Positions 33,761 through 44,203 of a DNA stretch of 64,000 bases are shown in pieces. The position numbers were made by a program, and so were the translations under genes. The notes beneath the pieces were generated by a model. The model made no database searches. It had not been told where the DNA came from and was given only the letters and a program-made list of their open reading frames with translations. Source of the stretch: Linnemannia hyalina (lineage: Eukaryota > Mortierellomycota > Mortierellomycetes > Mortierellales > Mortierellaceae); assembly GCA_019671135.1 (NCBI GenBank), contig JAHRHY010000002.1:3487501-3551500 (forward strand), given 5' to 3'. Within the stretch, counting starts at the first letter, position 1. Each line of letters opens with the position of its first letter.

Positions 33761-36161
33761 TCATTCTCTCGCGAGCGGCGACGGCTGCCCCGCAAGGGCC
33801 TCTCGAAAGATCCCCGACGGATCGACCCCTCCCATGACCTCTCCAAACTCTGGTAACCAGACAATGCGGCGCAAGTTCTTTGCTGTAGACTTGACAATGA
33901 CGGGCCGAAAGAACCGGTTGACCATCCCGCCTTGTTTGGCCAGTTCTGCGAATATCCAGAACGACATTGGGCTGGGGTTTTTTTCGATGAGAGAGAGTTG
34001 GGTGGTGAGGAAGCTTTGGAAGAGAATGAGGAGGTCCAGGCGGTGGAAGGTGTCGAGGAAGGGGTCGATGACATTCAGGGGGTAGTTGCTGCCTGAAAAA
34101 TGAGTGGGGACTTCTTCATAGTAGATCCAACGGATGATGGCTGTGCAGATTTCTGGGTGCAGCTGAGCTGGCCAGTGCCAGATCTCGCGTTCCGGGCGGC
34201 GCCTGACAGAGACAGATGGAGAGTTGTTGCCAGTGGTTAACTGTCGCTGGAGCTGCAGGTGTTGCATCTGATGCTGGTGGAGAGCTGTGGTCGAGGAGAT
34301 CTTGAAACCAGGGGTGGTATGGGTCAGAGGCGAATGGGGGGTCTTCTCGCGCTCTTGCTGGTGAGCCGGTCGTTTGGCTTCTTTCTCTTTGGCAAAGAGC
34401 TCCACCTTGCGCTCTCGCTGGTCGTCGGCGGTCTTGACTTGTGTGACATCTGTCGGTGAAGTAGTGCTAGACGCTGCAGCAGCCGCTTTCCGCTGCTCGC
34501 GAGCAAGTCGTTTCTGTTTCTTCCTTTCCTCATGGGTCAAGTCGTCGTCAGACTTAACTTGTGTGGTATCTGTCGACGAGGAAGTGCCAGACGCTACAGC
34601 AGCCGCTTTCCTCTGCTCGCGAGCTAGTCGCTTCTGTTCCTTCCTTTCCTCGTGGGTCAGGTCGTCCTCAGTCTTAACTTGCGCGACATCTGTCGACGAG
34701 GTAGTGTCAGACGTAGTAGCAGCAGCGTTCTGCTGCTCGCGAGCAATTCGCTTCTGTTCCTTCCTTTCCTTACGGGTCAGTTGCTTGTCGTCTTCCTGGT
34801 CCGAGTCGAGACCATCGTTGCCGCCACGCGCCAAGAGAAGAGCTCTACGCTCGCCAGCATATGCTTTCTCAAGCAGGGTATCTTTTGAACGTCTGAGCGA
34901 CTTGTCGCCGCTGTTCGACCCGGTCATCGACATATCGTCTCCCGATGACGTGTACACGGAAGGATCTCGCGAGATGTTGACAAATGAGCTGGCCGTTGAG
35001 CGGTAGAGGGAGGAGGTATCTGGGCTTTCGTCCATGGACATGAGGTTCTTTTCTTGTCCGGATCGCTGATGCTCGCGTGCAGTTGGATTCACTTGAGGCG
35101 ATATGACAGGTGACGTAGTTGGAGCAAGTGACCCAGGACGCGACGAGCGTGCCGAGGGTGGCGTAGGTGCCTGACCTTGCGCCATCGCGCCCACTCCAGT
35201 ACCATCACCCCCCGCAGCATTGCTGTTAGGGTTAACAACCTGAACAAAGTTAACAAGCTTAGGACACGCCTCAAGAATCAGATCCTTGTGGACAAGGATA
35301 GGAGCCACCTTCGGGTCTGAGAACCGGATCTCAACATCCTTTGTGGAAGAGGAGTTCCATAGCCAGTCGTAACGGGGCCTTTGGCGTTGGATGGGGTCGA
35401 ATGTGAATTCGATCCGGAGGCCTTTGGAGGCTTCCCAGCGGTCGTGGGTCATCATTGTTTTGACCTCTATGGTAGGGGGTAGAGCGCGTGGGAGGTGGTT
35501 ATGTTAGTACTGCGGCATATTTTTGTATTTCTAGCTTTCATCAGTTGCATCGGCACTGATCAAAAGAAAGACCTTTCACTATGATCACCATATCACCCAC
35601 CGCTTTCCTCAACATTACAAAGCAGAGCGAAACATACGCATGTAAGCAGGCAAAAGGGAACTCACCGATAGTACGGTTGCGGTCCGAGAGCGATGCAGTC
35701 CGGCACTGGTGGCTGTGGATGAGGGTCTTCTCGCCAGGTGGGGCCATGGTCTCGACGGTCACACCGACTTGCAGAGGCGTCGTTGCGCTCACGGACGACA
35801 TCAGTTCGATCTCGAGGTCGAGTGGTGCTTTCGGGTTCTGGTGTGTTGTTTCGTTATTTGGGACAAAATGGGCGAAAGTGGTTAATTACTTGTGTCACAC
35901 AAGAATCGTGCCCTGAAATAAAGGCTTTTCTTCTATGCCAACAACAACAACCAAGGCGATGGTTCGTTCGTGTCGTTTTTATTTTTTTATTTTGCCTTTA
36001 GTGCTTACCAGGCGCTTGAGAGTAGGCTTGAAGAGGTACCCAGCAAGGTTATAGAAGGGCCCCTGGATGGGGAAGGGTTGCTTGGTATCGACGGTCCAAG
36101 AGATCATCTGGGCTTCTTCGACTGTGCCCGAGGGGGTGTAGTTGAGAGGGCTGTTCTGCAT
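33761..36161 (-). CDS. MATH-BTB-like protein with a large repeat-containing insertion
   Basis: Possible substrate adaptor for CUL3 ligases. Exons 36009-36161, 35666-35837 and 33761-35466 on the minus strand give 676 residues. Residues 1-135 look like a MATH beta-sandwich (AQMISWTV start, evenly spaced strands). A BTB start follows at about 152-182 (DVEIRFSDPKV, ILVHKDLILEACPKLV). The chain is then interrupted by about 350 Ser/Lys/Glu-rich residues before the BTB-like remainder (ICTAIIRWIYYEEVP, then FLDTFHRLDLLILFQSF). Inside the insertion are three 40-residue repeats, HEERKEQKRLAREQRKAAA-like, predicted helical. The family name is tentative: the halves resemble MATH-BTB proteins but no full-length relative was compared. 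Exon 1 and 2 borders were chosen by phase. Confidence 0.6.
34437..34796 (-). repeat. Three tandem 120-bp coding repeats
   Basis: Units start at 34437, 34557 and 34677, each 120 bp or 40 codons, aligned by ACTTGTGTGACATCTGTC-like borders and a CTGCTCGCGAGC core. The reading frame is kept, giving a Lys/Arg/Glu/Ala-rich helical repeat in the MATH-BTB-like protein. Confidence 0.95.
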
Positions 36162-36940
36162 AGCTGGTTTTTTGTAGGTGTGTGTGTATGGTTGGTATTG
36201 AGTGTGTGGGTGGGAAGGGTGGCAGAGGGTGAAGAGACGAGAGAAGGAAAGAGGAAGAGGAAGAAGGAAAGAGAAAAAAGAGAAGAGAGAAGAAGGGAAA
36301 GTGACGAGAATGATTTTGAGTGTTGAAATAGTCGAGGAGGAAAAGGAAGAAGGAGAAAGGTGACAGGTTCCGTGCCGCGAGGTTCAGGATGATCTGCATC
36401 AGTGCCATCACTCCCCACAGCGCAGTTGTTTGCTAGGAAAAGTAAAGATGAGTCTATCGGTGATAAATGCATACGCCTCCCAACTTCGCAACCGCGTCGT
36501 TTTTTGATGTATTTTCCTGAAAGACGACATGGGCTAAGGCTTGCTTCGATGCGCGCCACCAAAAACAACTGGCATTTAATTGGCATTTTGGAACTGTGTG
36601 CGTCTGGATCCAATCCACTCCTGTTCAGTCTCTGTCGCACGCATATTGGTGTGTCGCGAAAGTAGTTGAGGAAAGCTCCAAACTCATCCTAACTGAAATT
36701 GACAAGAAGAAGGTCCTGTCATTCTTGCATCCTGTTCCTGATCCCGTCTCGCTCCCTTTTTCTCCCCTCTCGACGGGGGGGGGGTCTGTTTGCTGATCCT
36801 AACACCTTCTCTGTTCTCTCATTTCTCACTTCATTCCGATGCTTCTATATCACCGTCAATCCTATACCCTTCTGTCGTTGATCGACCCATTTGTTTATTT
36901 CTTATTCCTGCCTCAAAAGTTACGACGAACATCGAATGAT
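36162..36940. other. Intergenic
   Basis: Promoter and CT-rich leader (coding strand) of the MATH-BTB-like gene, then the 3' flank of the small coiled-coil gene. An 8-nt G run is near 36775. No gene seen. Confidence 0.55.
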
Positions 36941-37423
36941 CTACCACAGACGTCCAGGAATATTCGTATTCACGCCCTTGGACACCGTCTGCAGCTTTTC
37001 CCGATGTGCCTCCAGTTCTGCGAGTTGTGTCAACACTTTCTTCTTTGATTCTTCCAATGTCTGCAACCTGCTCTCCAGCCTATTTTGCAAAAGGGCAAAG
37101 AAAAAAGCATAAGCGTTAGAATGATCTGTAGAGAGGAAGCGGAAATAATTAATAGGGATGCCCATGCGAGTGGGTCTCCTACAAGCTATCTGACAGCGTC
37201 TCTGGTTTCCGGTTCAATGTCTAATTATGAGTTTGATTATGTGTGAACAGTCGTTAGTTGCGTTTCTCTTGTCTGAAGGTGTATATCCTCCTGTGCTGCC
37301 ATAAGTGAGTGACATGGGTCATACGGTCATGGACTGATCGGGATCCTTGTACTCGCGGTATGCGTAGCCTGCAAAGTAGCAGACGGGGATCGCTCCAATA
37401 AGCATCAAGTAACGGCTACTCAT
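36941..37423 (-). CDS. Small single-pass membrane protein with coiled coil
   Basis: Family not recognised. Exons 37325-37423, 37183-37220 and 36941-37079 on the minus strand give 91 residues. A short N-terminal segment (MSSRYLM) leads into a hydrophobic helix (IGAIPVCYFAGYAY, about 9-22), then a charged stretch and a heptad-like coiled coil (LESRLQTLEESKKKVLTQLAEL, about 48-70). The arrangement, a signal-anchor helix with no cleavage site plus a soluble coiled coil, is common in small mitochondrial inner-membrane or assembly proteins, but nothing here proves location. The gene was accepted because three tiny exons join in phase with proper GT-AG borders. It could be missed by automated finders. 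Confidence 0.6.
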
Positions 37424-38298
37424 GTTTGTTGCTGTTTATCGTTGGTTGTGGTAATGAATGTGTTGTGAAGAAATGAAAGAAAGAAGGCTCCTCGTTCTTC
37501 GCTCGGAAAAGGGCCAAGTGGTCAGGTTTGATCCAGTGCACGTGATTCAATGCGCAAGAGAAAAGATTAGTGGCGCCGAATCTGTTGATCAGAACGAGGA
37601 ACGGGGGAGAAAGGTCAGTGGTTGGCGACCAGTCATGGACATACCTTTGCGAACATCTGAGGGTAGACATTTCAAAGCTTAGGTTAGCCGTGTATTTATT
37701 CTTGCATATTCGAGCAAGTAAGCAGAAAAAAAGAATGTTAGTGATGTTATTTATGTAGCAGTACTTATTCACTTCAAAGAAATAAAATCAAAGAGCGCAG
37801 CTGCTAGAAATGTAAAGGTCGCGTTGGACAGGACGAGCTCATCAAGGGCGAAGATGTCTTGTTTGCTGATCAAGTGGTACCCAGGAATCGAGTTACACCT
37901 CGATTTGACCAGGGTACCTGAAAATTAAGAAGGAAACGTCCTACATACCAATACAGTAGACTCAAGCATGGTGATAAACCCTCGTGTGTACAAAAAAAAG
38001 TAAGGTAGGTCTCCAGGAATATCGAACTCGAAATGGCATGCTCCCACGTCGATGACAACAACAAAAAGGTGACCCATCCTGTGTTTATTTTGCTTTTGCA
38101 TTCAGTAAAAAAAAAAGAAGTTTGAAAATGGTAAGACCTTAAAAAGTCCCTTTGCGCCACAAAGAATGCGTTCAACATGGGTCACACAAATAAAATGAAA
38201 AAAGTGAACGCGTTATTTAATATTTAAACAAACTCCCACTTCCTTACTTTCGTATTTGGTCGCAGGGATCAGAACCGTCACCAAGTCTTTCCTTTCTG
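37424..38298. other. Intergenic, no supported gene
   Basis: A/T-rich sequence upstream of the small membrane protein and downstream of the F-box/DTW gene. Open frames are short, Cys/Phe-rich and without domain features. Confidence 0.55.
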
Positions 38299-40098
38299 TC
38301 ATGACGCATCGCTATCGACTTGCTGTTGGTCCTTTTGCTGGTCCTGGATTGTATCCTGGATCTCAATCATCTTCCTGAGAGGGCGAACAATATCCTCATG
38401 AAGCAAGTGAGCATCAGACATGGCCGAATTCGCTAACGATTCGCTTGCCGGATCCGTAGGCCAGCCAAGAAGTGCCACCGCTTGACTTACTGCCTCAGCA
38501 GTCGAAGTATATGTGACCTTGGGTTCAGGCTTGAGCTCATGGTAGATCGACTGCGGTGGGTTGGGGAACTTGATCTGAGTCAATTGCTGCAACCGGGGGT
38601 TGCAGCGGTACATGATCTTGGCATGGGACCAACTACCGTCCAGAGCGATGATCAACTTGTAGGGGTACGGCGATGGCGACTCGTTGTTGTTGTTGCTTTG
38701 GTCTTGATCTTTGCTTCCTGTCTCAATTGGTGTAGATTCGTGAGGATGGGTGCAACCCTCGCAGAAGTACCGTGTCGAGGGTGCTACGTTTGAAGAGTCG
38801 ATTGACACCAATGTCTTGATATCGACAGCGGCATGACTGGGGTACAGCAGCAGTGGTGTACAGTTAGAATCATCCAGTGCCTGGTCCAGTTCTAGAACAA
38901 TAACAAAAGCCGCATCAGGATCGTTACCTTTAAACCTCTCAACCATTGTTAATGCCATAATGCCTGTAACCAATATGATAATGTGTGCTTTACCTAAGGA
39001 TCGCCCGGTTTTAAAGTCCTTGCCAATGACAATTTGACAATATTTGAATGTGGTCTTTAGAATCCTGATCGTTCCAATGCTCACTTGACACCTTGGGTGC
39101 TGAAGAATCATGATCCTGACTCGACAATTGCAGTAGAGTTGGGTCGTCAGTGCCGAGCAGATACATGACCGAACCGGCCGCCAGCAACGCCCACATTCCT
39201 CGCGCGCCTCATCCAAATTGTTCCTGTGCACAGCATGATCTACAAAGCCAACAGGAGAAGCGATAACGGTTAGTACCAAATCATACGAGGATGTCCTGAA
39301 GCATTGAAGGACGCATTGTCGGCAACACCTACCAATTCGATTTGGCGTGCTGACGTCCTTGGACTCGACGAAGCGACAGTTTCCAAAGAAAGTCCGCTTC
39401 CATGTCCAGAAGGTATTTGTCCATGCAAGGGGAGTGTATCGGAGTTCTGGGTCGAGCGAGGCAAACTTGCGGCGATGGGCACGTTGTTCAAAACGCGAGT
39501 AGAACTTTGTCCTCTTCTGCTTCTTATTCTGACCTTCCTCGTCACGGTCACCGCTCTCTTGATCCTGCTGCTGATCCGTCCCGTCACTCATTTCTTCATC
39601 CTGCGCCGGAGACCCCTGATGGTTTAGTGAGCTTGTCGAAGGCGCCAAAAGCTTCAACTGATGCTCCCTCCGAACACGGATCATATCGAGGTTTTTTTGA
39701 TCAGTCGTAGGCCAATGCCGGTCGGGGAACCGCGTCAGCGTAAGTTCTTGCCACAGCTGATCAGCCGAAGCCAGATGGTTCAGCCGTTGGCTGCAGCAGC
39801 ACAGTCGACATAACGTTCTAGCGCCCAATCCCGCGACGCGGTTCTTTTTCTTTTTCTGAGCGTTCTTCTTTTTGGTTTCTGGTTTGTTGGGGTTTGTTGT
39901 TGCGCTGTCGAAAGTCGAAGTTGGGTGGTCCTGGTGTAATGGATCTTGTTCTGAGGGTGTGACATCAGCAGTGGGTTCATGTTTGGTGGTGATAGTAGCG
40001 ACGAATGAGAATATCCGCAGGAGAATCTGGTCGGACAGATCTGTCAACTTGACAGAGTTTTGTGCCATGGCGGTTCTTGTCTTGGTTGAAGGATGCAT
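38299..40098 (-). CDS. F-box protein fused to a DTW-family domain
   Basis: Two modules not usually joined. N-terminus: an F-box-like helix set (LTDLSDQILLRIFSFV about 18-33; LCRLCCCSQRLNHLASADQLW about 97-117), split by a Lys/Thr-rich insert. C-terminus (about 260-480): a DTW domain, the SPOUT-like fold of tRNA 3-amino-3-carboxypropyluridine synthases and Tsr3 relatives, with CGRCWRPVRSCICSAL near 270, ILQHPR, LLLYPSHAA and the signature LDGSW near 420, where Ser replaces the usual Thr. Exons 39333-40098, 38994-39239 and 38299-38891 give 534 residues. The two introns (93 and 102 nt, GT-AG, with TACTAAC in the first) contain no stop and are multiples of three, so an unspliced frame of 599 residues is also open. 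Splicing is preferred because it restores GRSLELDQALDD. A second ATG at 40068 is possible. Confidence 0.8.
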   Translation of the reverse strand: MHPSTKTRTAMAQNSVKLTDLSDQILLRIFSFVATITTKHEPTADVTPSEQDPLHQDHPTSTFDSATTNPNKPETKKKNAQKKKKNRVAGLGARTLCRLCCCSQRLNHLASADQLWQELTLTRFPDRHWPTTDQKNLDMIRVRREHQLKLLAPSTSSLNHQGSPAQDEEMSDGTDQQQDQESGDRDEEGQNKKQKRTKFYSRFEQRAHRRKFASLDPELRYTPLAWTNTFWTWKRTFFGNCRFVESKDVSTPNRIGRCCRQCVLQCFRTSSYDLVLTVIASPVGFVDHAVHRNNLDEAREECGRCWRPVRSCICSALTTQLYCNCRVRIMILQHPRCQVSIGTIRILKTTFKYCQIVIGKDFKTGRSLGKAHIIILVTGIMALTMVERFKGNDPDAAFVIVLELDQALDDSNCTPLLLYPSHAAVDIKTLVSIDSSNVAPSTRYFCEGCTHPHESTPIETGSKDQDQSNNNNESPSPYPYKLIIALDGSWSHAKIMYRCNPRLQQLTQIKFPNPPQSIYHELKPEPKVTYTSTAEAVSQAVALLGWPTDPASESLANSAMSDAHLLHEDIVRPLRKMIEIQDTIQDQQKDQQQVDSDAS

Positions 40099-40432
40099 CT
40101 CTGCGAGCTATGGCCCTTGTCAAGAAAAAAAAAATGAAAATGCTTGCAGCAGTCACACGATCATCGTTCAAGACTGAAAAACATGAACAATCAGTTAAGG
40201 CAGACCTGAGGAGAGCACTTCTTATTCCTGAAAATGCACCTTCATGATAGCCAGCAATTGCTTGATGCTGCCCGACCCCAAACACATTCCTGCGTACTGC
40301 TGCGATTGTTGCTTTTTGTTGTTTGCATTTAATGAAAGTCCAGAAAACCTAGCTAGTATTCTCCATATCGCATCCCCTGCCTCCGTGTGGTTCAGTTGTC
40401 ACAATCCTTCCTGATCAGTCGCCAACTGTATT
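40099..40432. other. Intergenic
   Basis: Promoter of the F-box/DTW gene and 3' flank of SmD1, both minus strand. No gene seen. Confidence 0.55.
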
Positions 40433-41435
40433 TTAAGGGCGGCCTCCACGGCCACGACCACGGCCGCCGCCTCTTGCGCCACCACGACCACGACCGCGTC
40501 CCCTCACTGAAACTGGTCCCGACGATCCTACTTCATACGAACAAACAAAAAAAGCGGCAGCATGTCAGTATGAAAGTTACGACGAACCACATCCCAGTAA
40601 ATCCATAATTAAAGCCACAAATGCGCCACGACAAGGGAATAGATGAAAGTACGTACCAGCCTTCTTCTTGGATTTGCTCTTGGGTGAATCGTCGATCAAC
40701 AGGGTGTCCAGTGGCAAGTTTTCGGGGAGGATAAAGTATCTGATGTTGTTGCCACGGATGCTCAACGACTCTAGACTGACGGGATCCTTGTTCTTGACCG
40801 TCATCTTGACAGCTCTCAAATGTGTGTTCATGCTCATATCAACACCTATTAGTAATATGGCAACGTTTTGTATGGTTAGGATCGATTGCGATTGGATCAA
40901 AGACGTGGCGCGTCAAAGCATGTTGGAAGTGGTTGCTATGCTCCTGCAGAATGGAGTTCCTGAGCGTACCTGTGACTGTGCCGTGAACAATGGTACCGTT
41001 CTTGAGCTCGACTGTGACAGTCTCGGTGTTGAGCTTCATGAGAAAACTATTATTGTTATAGAATATAGATAAGGTGAACGAGGGGAGGCGTAAAAACAAG
41101 GAGTTAGTGGCGCTGATCTGCTTTCATGGTCGTTGACTGCTATGATCCTCTTGCAACAAACACTGTGGTTCCAGAGTCGAATAATGAGCTTGTCGTCCAT
41201 GGCGATTCGTTCTTTAGGGGGTCTGTGATGTCGTTGTCGCATAGACATCGTGGTTATCCTGAAGCGCGGATGTCCGCCGTAGTTGCTGCTGTTTATTCAT
41301 TGATTGCTGGTGAGGTGCGAGGGTTTGTTGGTTGCGAGCCTGGATGCAGTGCATCGAGTAAGCTGAGGTCAGGTCTTCCTTGTAGCGTGGGTCCCTGTAG
41401 GCCAATGGGATGTTGCCATACCGAACCAGCTTCAT
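40433..41435 (-). CDS. SMD1: Small nuclear ribonucleoprotein SmD1
   Basis: Core Sm protein that with six partners forms the ring around the Sm site of spliceosomal snRNAs. Four exons on the minus strand: 41422-41435 (14 nt), 40970-41046, 40657-40845 and 40433-40530, 125 residues. The N-terminal MKLVRFLMKLN is assembled across the first junction and matches the family exactly. Sm1 ([13 protein letters not shown]) and Sm2 ([14 protein letters not shown]) motifs are intact, followed by LDTLLIDD and a C-terminal RG-rich tail that is normally dimethylated. Start chosen because the downstream ATG at 41039 lacks the conserved first helix. It is compact and lies head to tail with TRS23. Confidence 0.96.
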
Positions 41436-41654
41436 CTTGACGACGTTTTGTTGTGTGTGGGCAAGTAGTGGGATAAGGTGTAAAAAGCTGACAATGATTG
41501 TGCTGTCGATTATACTTGATCAGTCTCTGAGCTGCAGCGGTAGTTCGACATAAGTGGCTTAAGGAGCCTCAATCGGGCCCGCGTGACGTCACTTTTTTTT
41601 TTTTGTTAAACATATTTAATAAATCAAGTTGCTTCGCCGATGATGACCCGATAA

Positions 41655-42413
41655 CTAAAAACCAAGCCCTTGTCCAGAGGAGGCAATATTGGATAACGAA
41701 GGTTGCAAGGACGGGACATGAGGTTGGCTCTGGAGGGAAGCATTAGCGCCTGCGTTGCCACCGACGTTATAGGGGTTACTGTTGTTGGCCACGAGTCCAT
41801 TGAACGACTTGACCATCTTCAACAAGTGGACATCGAATTGTTCTGAGCGGATAGGCATCTCGGGGTTCTGGAAGGGGTTCTTGACCGTGTAGTCTGAGTA
41901 TGTCTCGTAGATCTTTTTCAAAATCATGTCAATTGAGGGTTGTTGAGGGTCTGCCACCAACAAGAATTTCGTGCCTATTCGTGTTTGAGCATTGTAGTGT
42001 GAAGCGTGAGTTGATTGGTACAGGATCAGAAAACGAGTATTGAACAGCGCCTGATGAAGTTGATTGGTACCTGTGAGGGTCTGGAAGCAATGTATCCTGA
42101 AAGTATCGGTCTCGAGCATCTCAATTCCACTGGATCCAGGCGCAGGTGAGATCTTGGACGTGATAGCATGGACACTAATATACACCAGGGTAAAGGGAAT
42201 AACGACAATGGTCAGACCTCATTGATTTCTGCTCCTGTAGTGGTACGCTTTGGGCTGATATAGTCCTGAAAAGGTACGCCTGCTCACTCACCCGTGGAAG
42301 GTTCCTGCAAGTACGAGGTACTCGTTGGAGGTGAGCTTGGAGAGACCCTCGGAATAGTCCTTGTTGTAGACGAGACCTCCGGCCTTGTTGATGATGTAGA
42401 TGGAAAAGATCAT
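41655..42413 (-). CDS. TRS23: TRAPP complex subunit TRS23/TRAPPC4
   Basis: Core longin-fold subunit of the TRAPP complexes, the exchange factors for Ypt1/Rab1 in ER-Golgi traffic. Exons 42292-42413, 42071-42174 and 41655-41974 on the minus strand give 181 residues, the expected size. Conserved blocks: [17 protein letters not shown] at the start, [47 protein letters not shown], and [22 protein letters not shown] Gly/Asn/Ser/Gln-rich C-terminal tail of about 40 residues extends beyond the yeast core. Its promoter of 478 nt is shared divergently with the PP1 inhibitor gene. Confidence 0.95.
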
Positions 42414-42891
42414 GGTGTCGTTTTGTGTGTGATGAAGTCAGAGGTGTTCCTGGGTATAAGGTGAAAGGGATGATGGTTTCCCCTGTAATTTGATGTGTGT
42501 CTTCCTGGCTAAGTAAGCTAGCTGTTTTGTTTGTGGCTGCCGTATGTGTCCTGGATGCAGGTCCCAGAGAGTAATGAAAGGTCGAAGAGAAGTGATGTCC
42601 GTTGGTGTGAAAGCAGAAGAACAGAAGAAAAAAGGAACGTGCTAGCAGCTTTGATGACCAACTTGAACTCTAGGTGGTGGTCGTGACTGCGAGTCATTTC
42701 TTTTCCTTCTTATGCTGCAAGCATGAAAACGGTTTTTTATTCTGTTTTCCAACTAACCCTTTCTCCATCCAGTCATTCATTCACTCACTCATTCATTCAT
42801 TCACCCCAACACATCCAACCGACTCACAGCCACAAACACCAACACACCACACTCAACAAAACAAGCGACAAACCACAAAACAAAAAAAAAC
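42414..42891. promoter_or_regulatory. Bidirectional promoter, TRS23 and YPI1
   Basis: 478 nt between two start codons reading outward. The YPI1 side carries TCATTCAT-type repeats at about 42768-42802 and a CA/AAC-rich leader ending in an A9 run just before the ATG. Confidence 0.6.
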
Positions 42892-43818
42892 ATGGCTCCA
42901 TCACACGACCCAACAAACGACATCTACGGACCACCAGGGCCACCAGTCACCAGCGTCTTTGGTGCAGCAGGAAGTCCTGCTGCTGACGGACTACCTGGCA
43001 ACGGCGTCGGTTCCCTTCTTCGCACTCGAGGTGCCGGTAGTCAGACTGTCACTCATGGATCCAGGACCATAACCATCAATGCTACCGAGACTAGCGAGGA
43101 AGGAAGCGCCGACGAGGATGATCAAGCCCACGGAGTATTGTCCCTCACAGGTGACCCTGGCACCGAGCGCAGGGTTCAGTGGGATGATGATGTGATTGAC
43201 AACGAGCACCTCAATAAGAAAAAGTCCAAAAGTAAGCGATATTCCTAGTTGACTATCACTAGCTTGATACCATACACACTGCCGAGAAACGGCTTCGCCG
43301 TAGTGCTCTGTCAATTGTTACATCATCCAGGGCAATTTGAACTAACAATCACACACACTTCATTACTTTTAAAATAGTCTGCTGTATCTTCAAGAGGCAA
43401 AAGGAGTTTGGCGAGTCGTCGGACGAGTCATCTTCAGAATCAGATTCCTCTTCAGGATCCGAGTCGGACGGTGGTCCCGTCTCAAAACCAGAAAAGGGCA
43501 AGGGCAACAGCAACAAGGACGATGGATCATGTGGACACGACCATTCTGATCCCAACCACCAACACCACCATCACCGTGCACCCAAGAAGCCAAAGAAGAG
43601 AGTCTTGAACGAATACGAGCGCATGCCAAAAGGTACCTAGGAGGAGCTAATTTTCTGCGTGCTACTGCTTCAAGGCTGTTAACGACAAACTGATCAAATG
43701 TGTGGAATGTGTGCAGTGGCTGACATAGTTTCTTTGTTCTAATGCCTATTCAATAGTCAAGTCGTCGGTTCCTCGGCCAGTCAATCAGGAACCTGAAGGA
43801 TCGGGAACCCAGCCTTGA
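42892..43818 (+). CDS. YPI1: Type 1 protein phosphatase inhibitor YPI1 / inhibitor-3 (PPP1R11)
   Basis: Small, heat-stable, disordered regulator that binds PP1 catalytic subunit and supports its nuclear functions. Exons 42892-43231, 43378-43632 and 43757-43818 give 218 residues. The diagnostic core is present: RRVQWDDDVIDNEHLNKKKS, whose RVQW is the RVxF-type PP1-docking site, then ICCIFKRQKEFGESSDESS across the first intron, which begins inside the conserved motif. A Ser/Asp/Glu-rich acidic stretch and a His-rich segment (CGHDHSDPNHQHHHH) follow, the latter matching the Cys/His region of animal inhibitor-3. A basic PKKPKKR patch may direct nuclear import. Confidence 0.93.
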
Positions 43819-43841
43819 ATAGTACCCGGATATACCTTTAC

Positions 43842-43847
43842 AATAAA
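43842..43847 (+). terminator. AATAAA signal of YPI1
   Basis: Canonical hexamer 24 nt after the stop codon. Confidence 0.6.
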
Positions 43848-44203
43848 CAGGATCATCTAGACTCTTTTGTGCTTGTCAAGGAATGTTATCATGGGCAGGA
43901 AATGCGATACACAGTCAAACACATTTGACTTGATTGTGACCACATATCCAAAGATTTCGATGTCCGCGCAAATGTGGGCGAAATAAAAAGCGGTGCTCGC
44001 CTCTCTTTCGAGATTGGCCTCATTTCGTTCTCTCCTCTCATTCACACATTAACACCATGTCGACAGCGGCCCTTCACCTTTTCCTACACATCGGAGCTCG
44101 CGGAAATCCACGCTGGCTTCTTGGACAGGCCCAACGCCTCTTGTTCGTCTCGAACCAACCCATAGTCTTCACCTCCAGATCGAACACCATCAGCACAAGG
44201 GCA

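Noticed and set aside
33388..34074. Minus-strand frame overlapping the BTB-like C-terminus and running to 33388
   Set aside because: Overlaps the domain-bearing frame and shows only low-complexity Thr/Arg/His sequence; an alternative 3' exon was not supported by splice sites.
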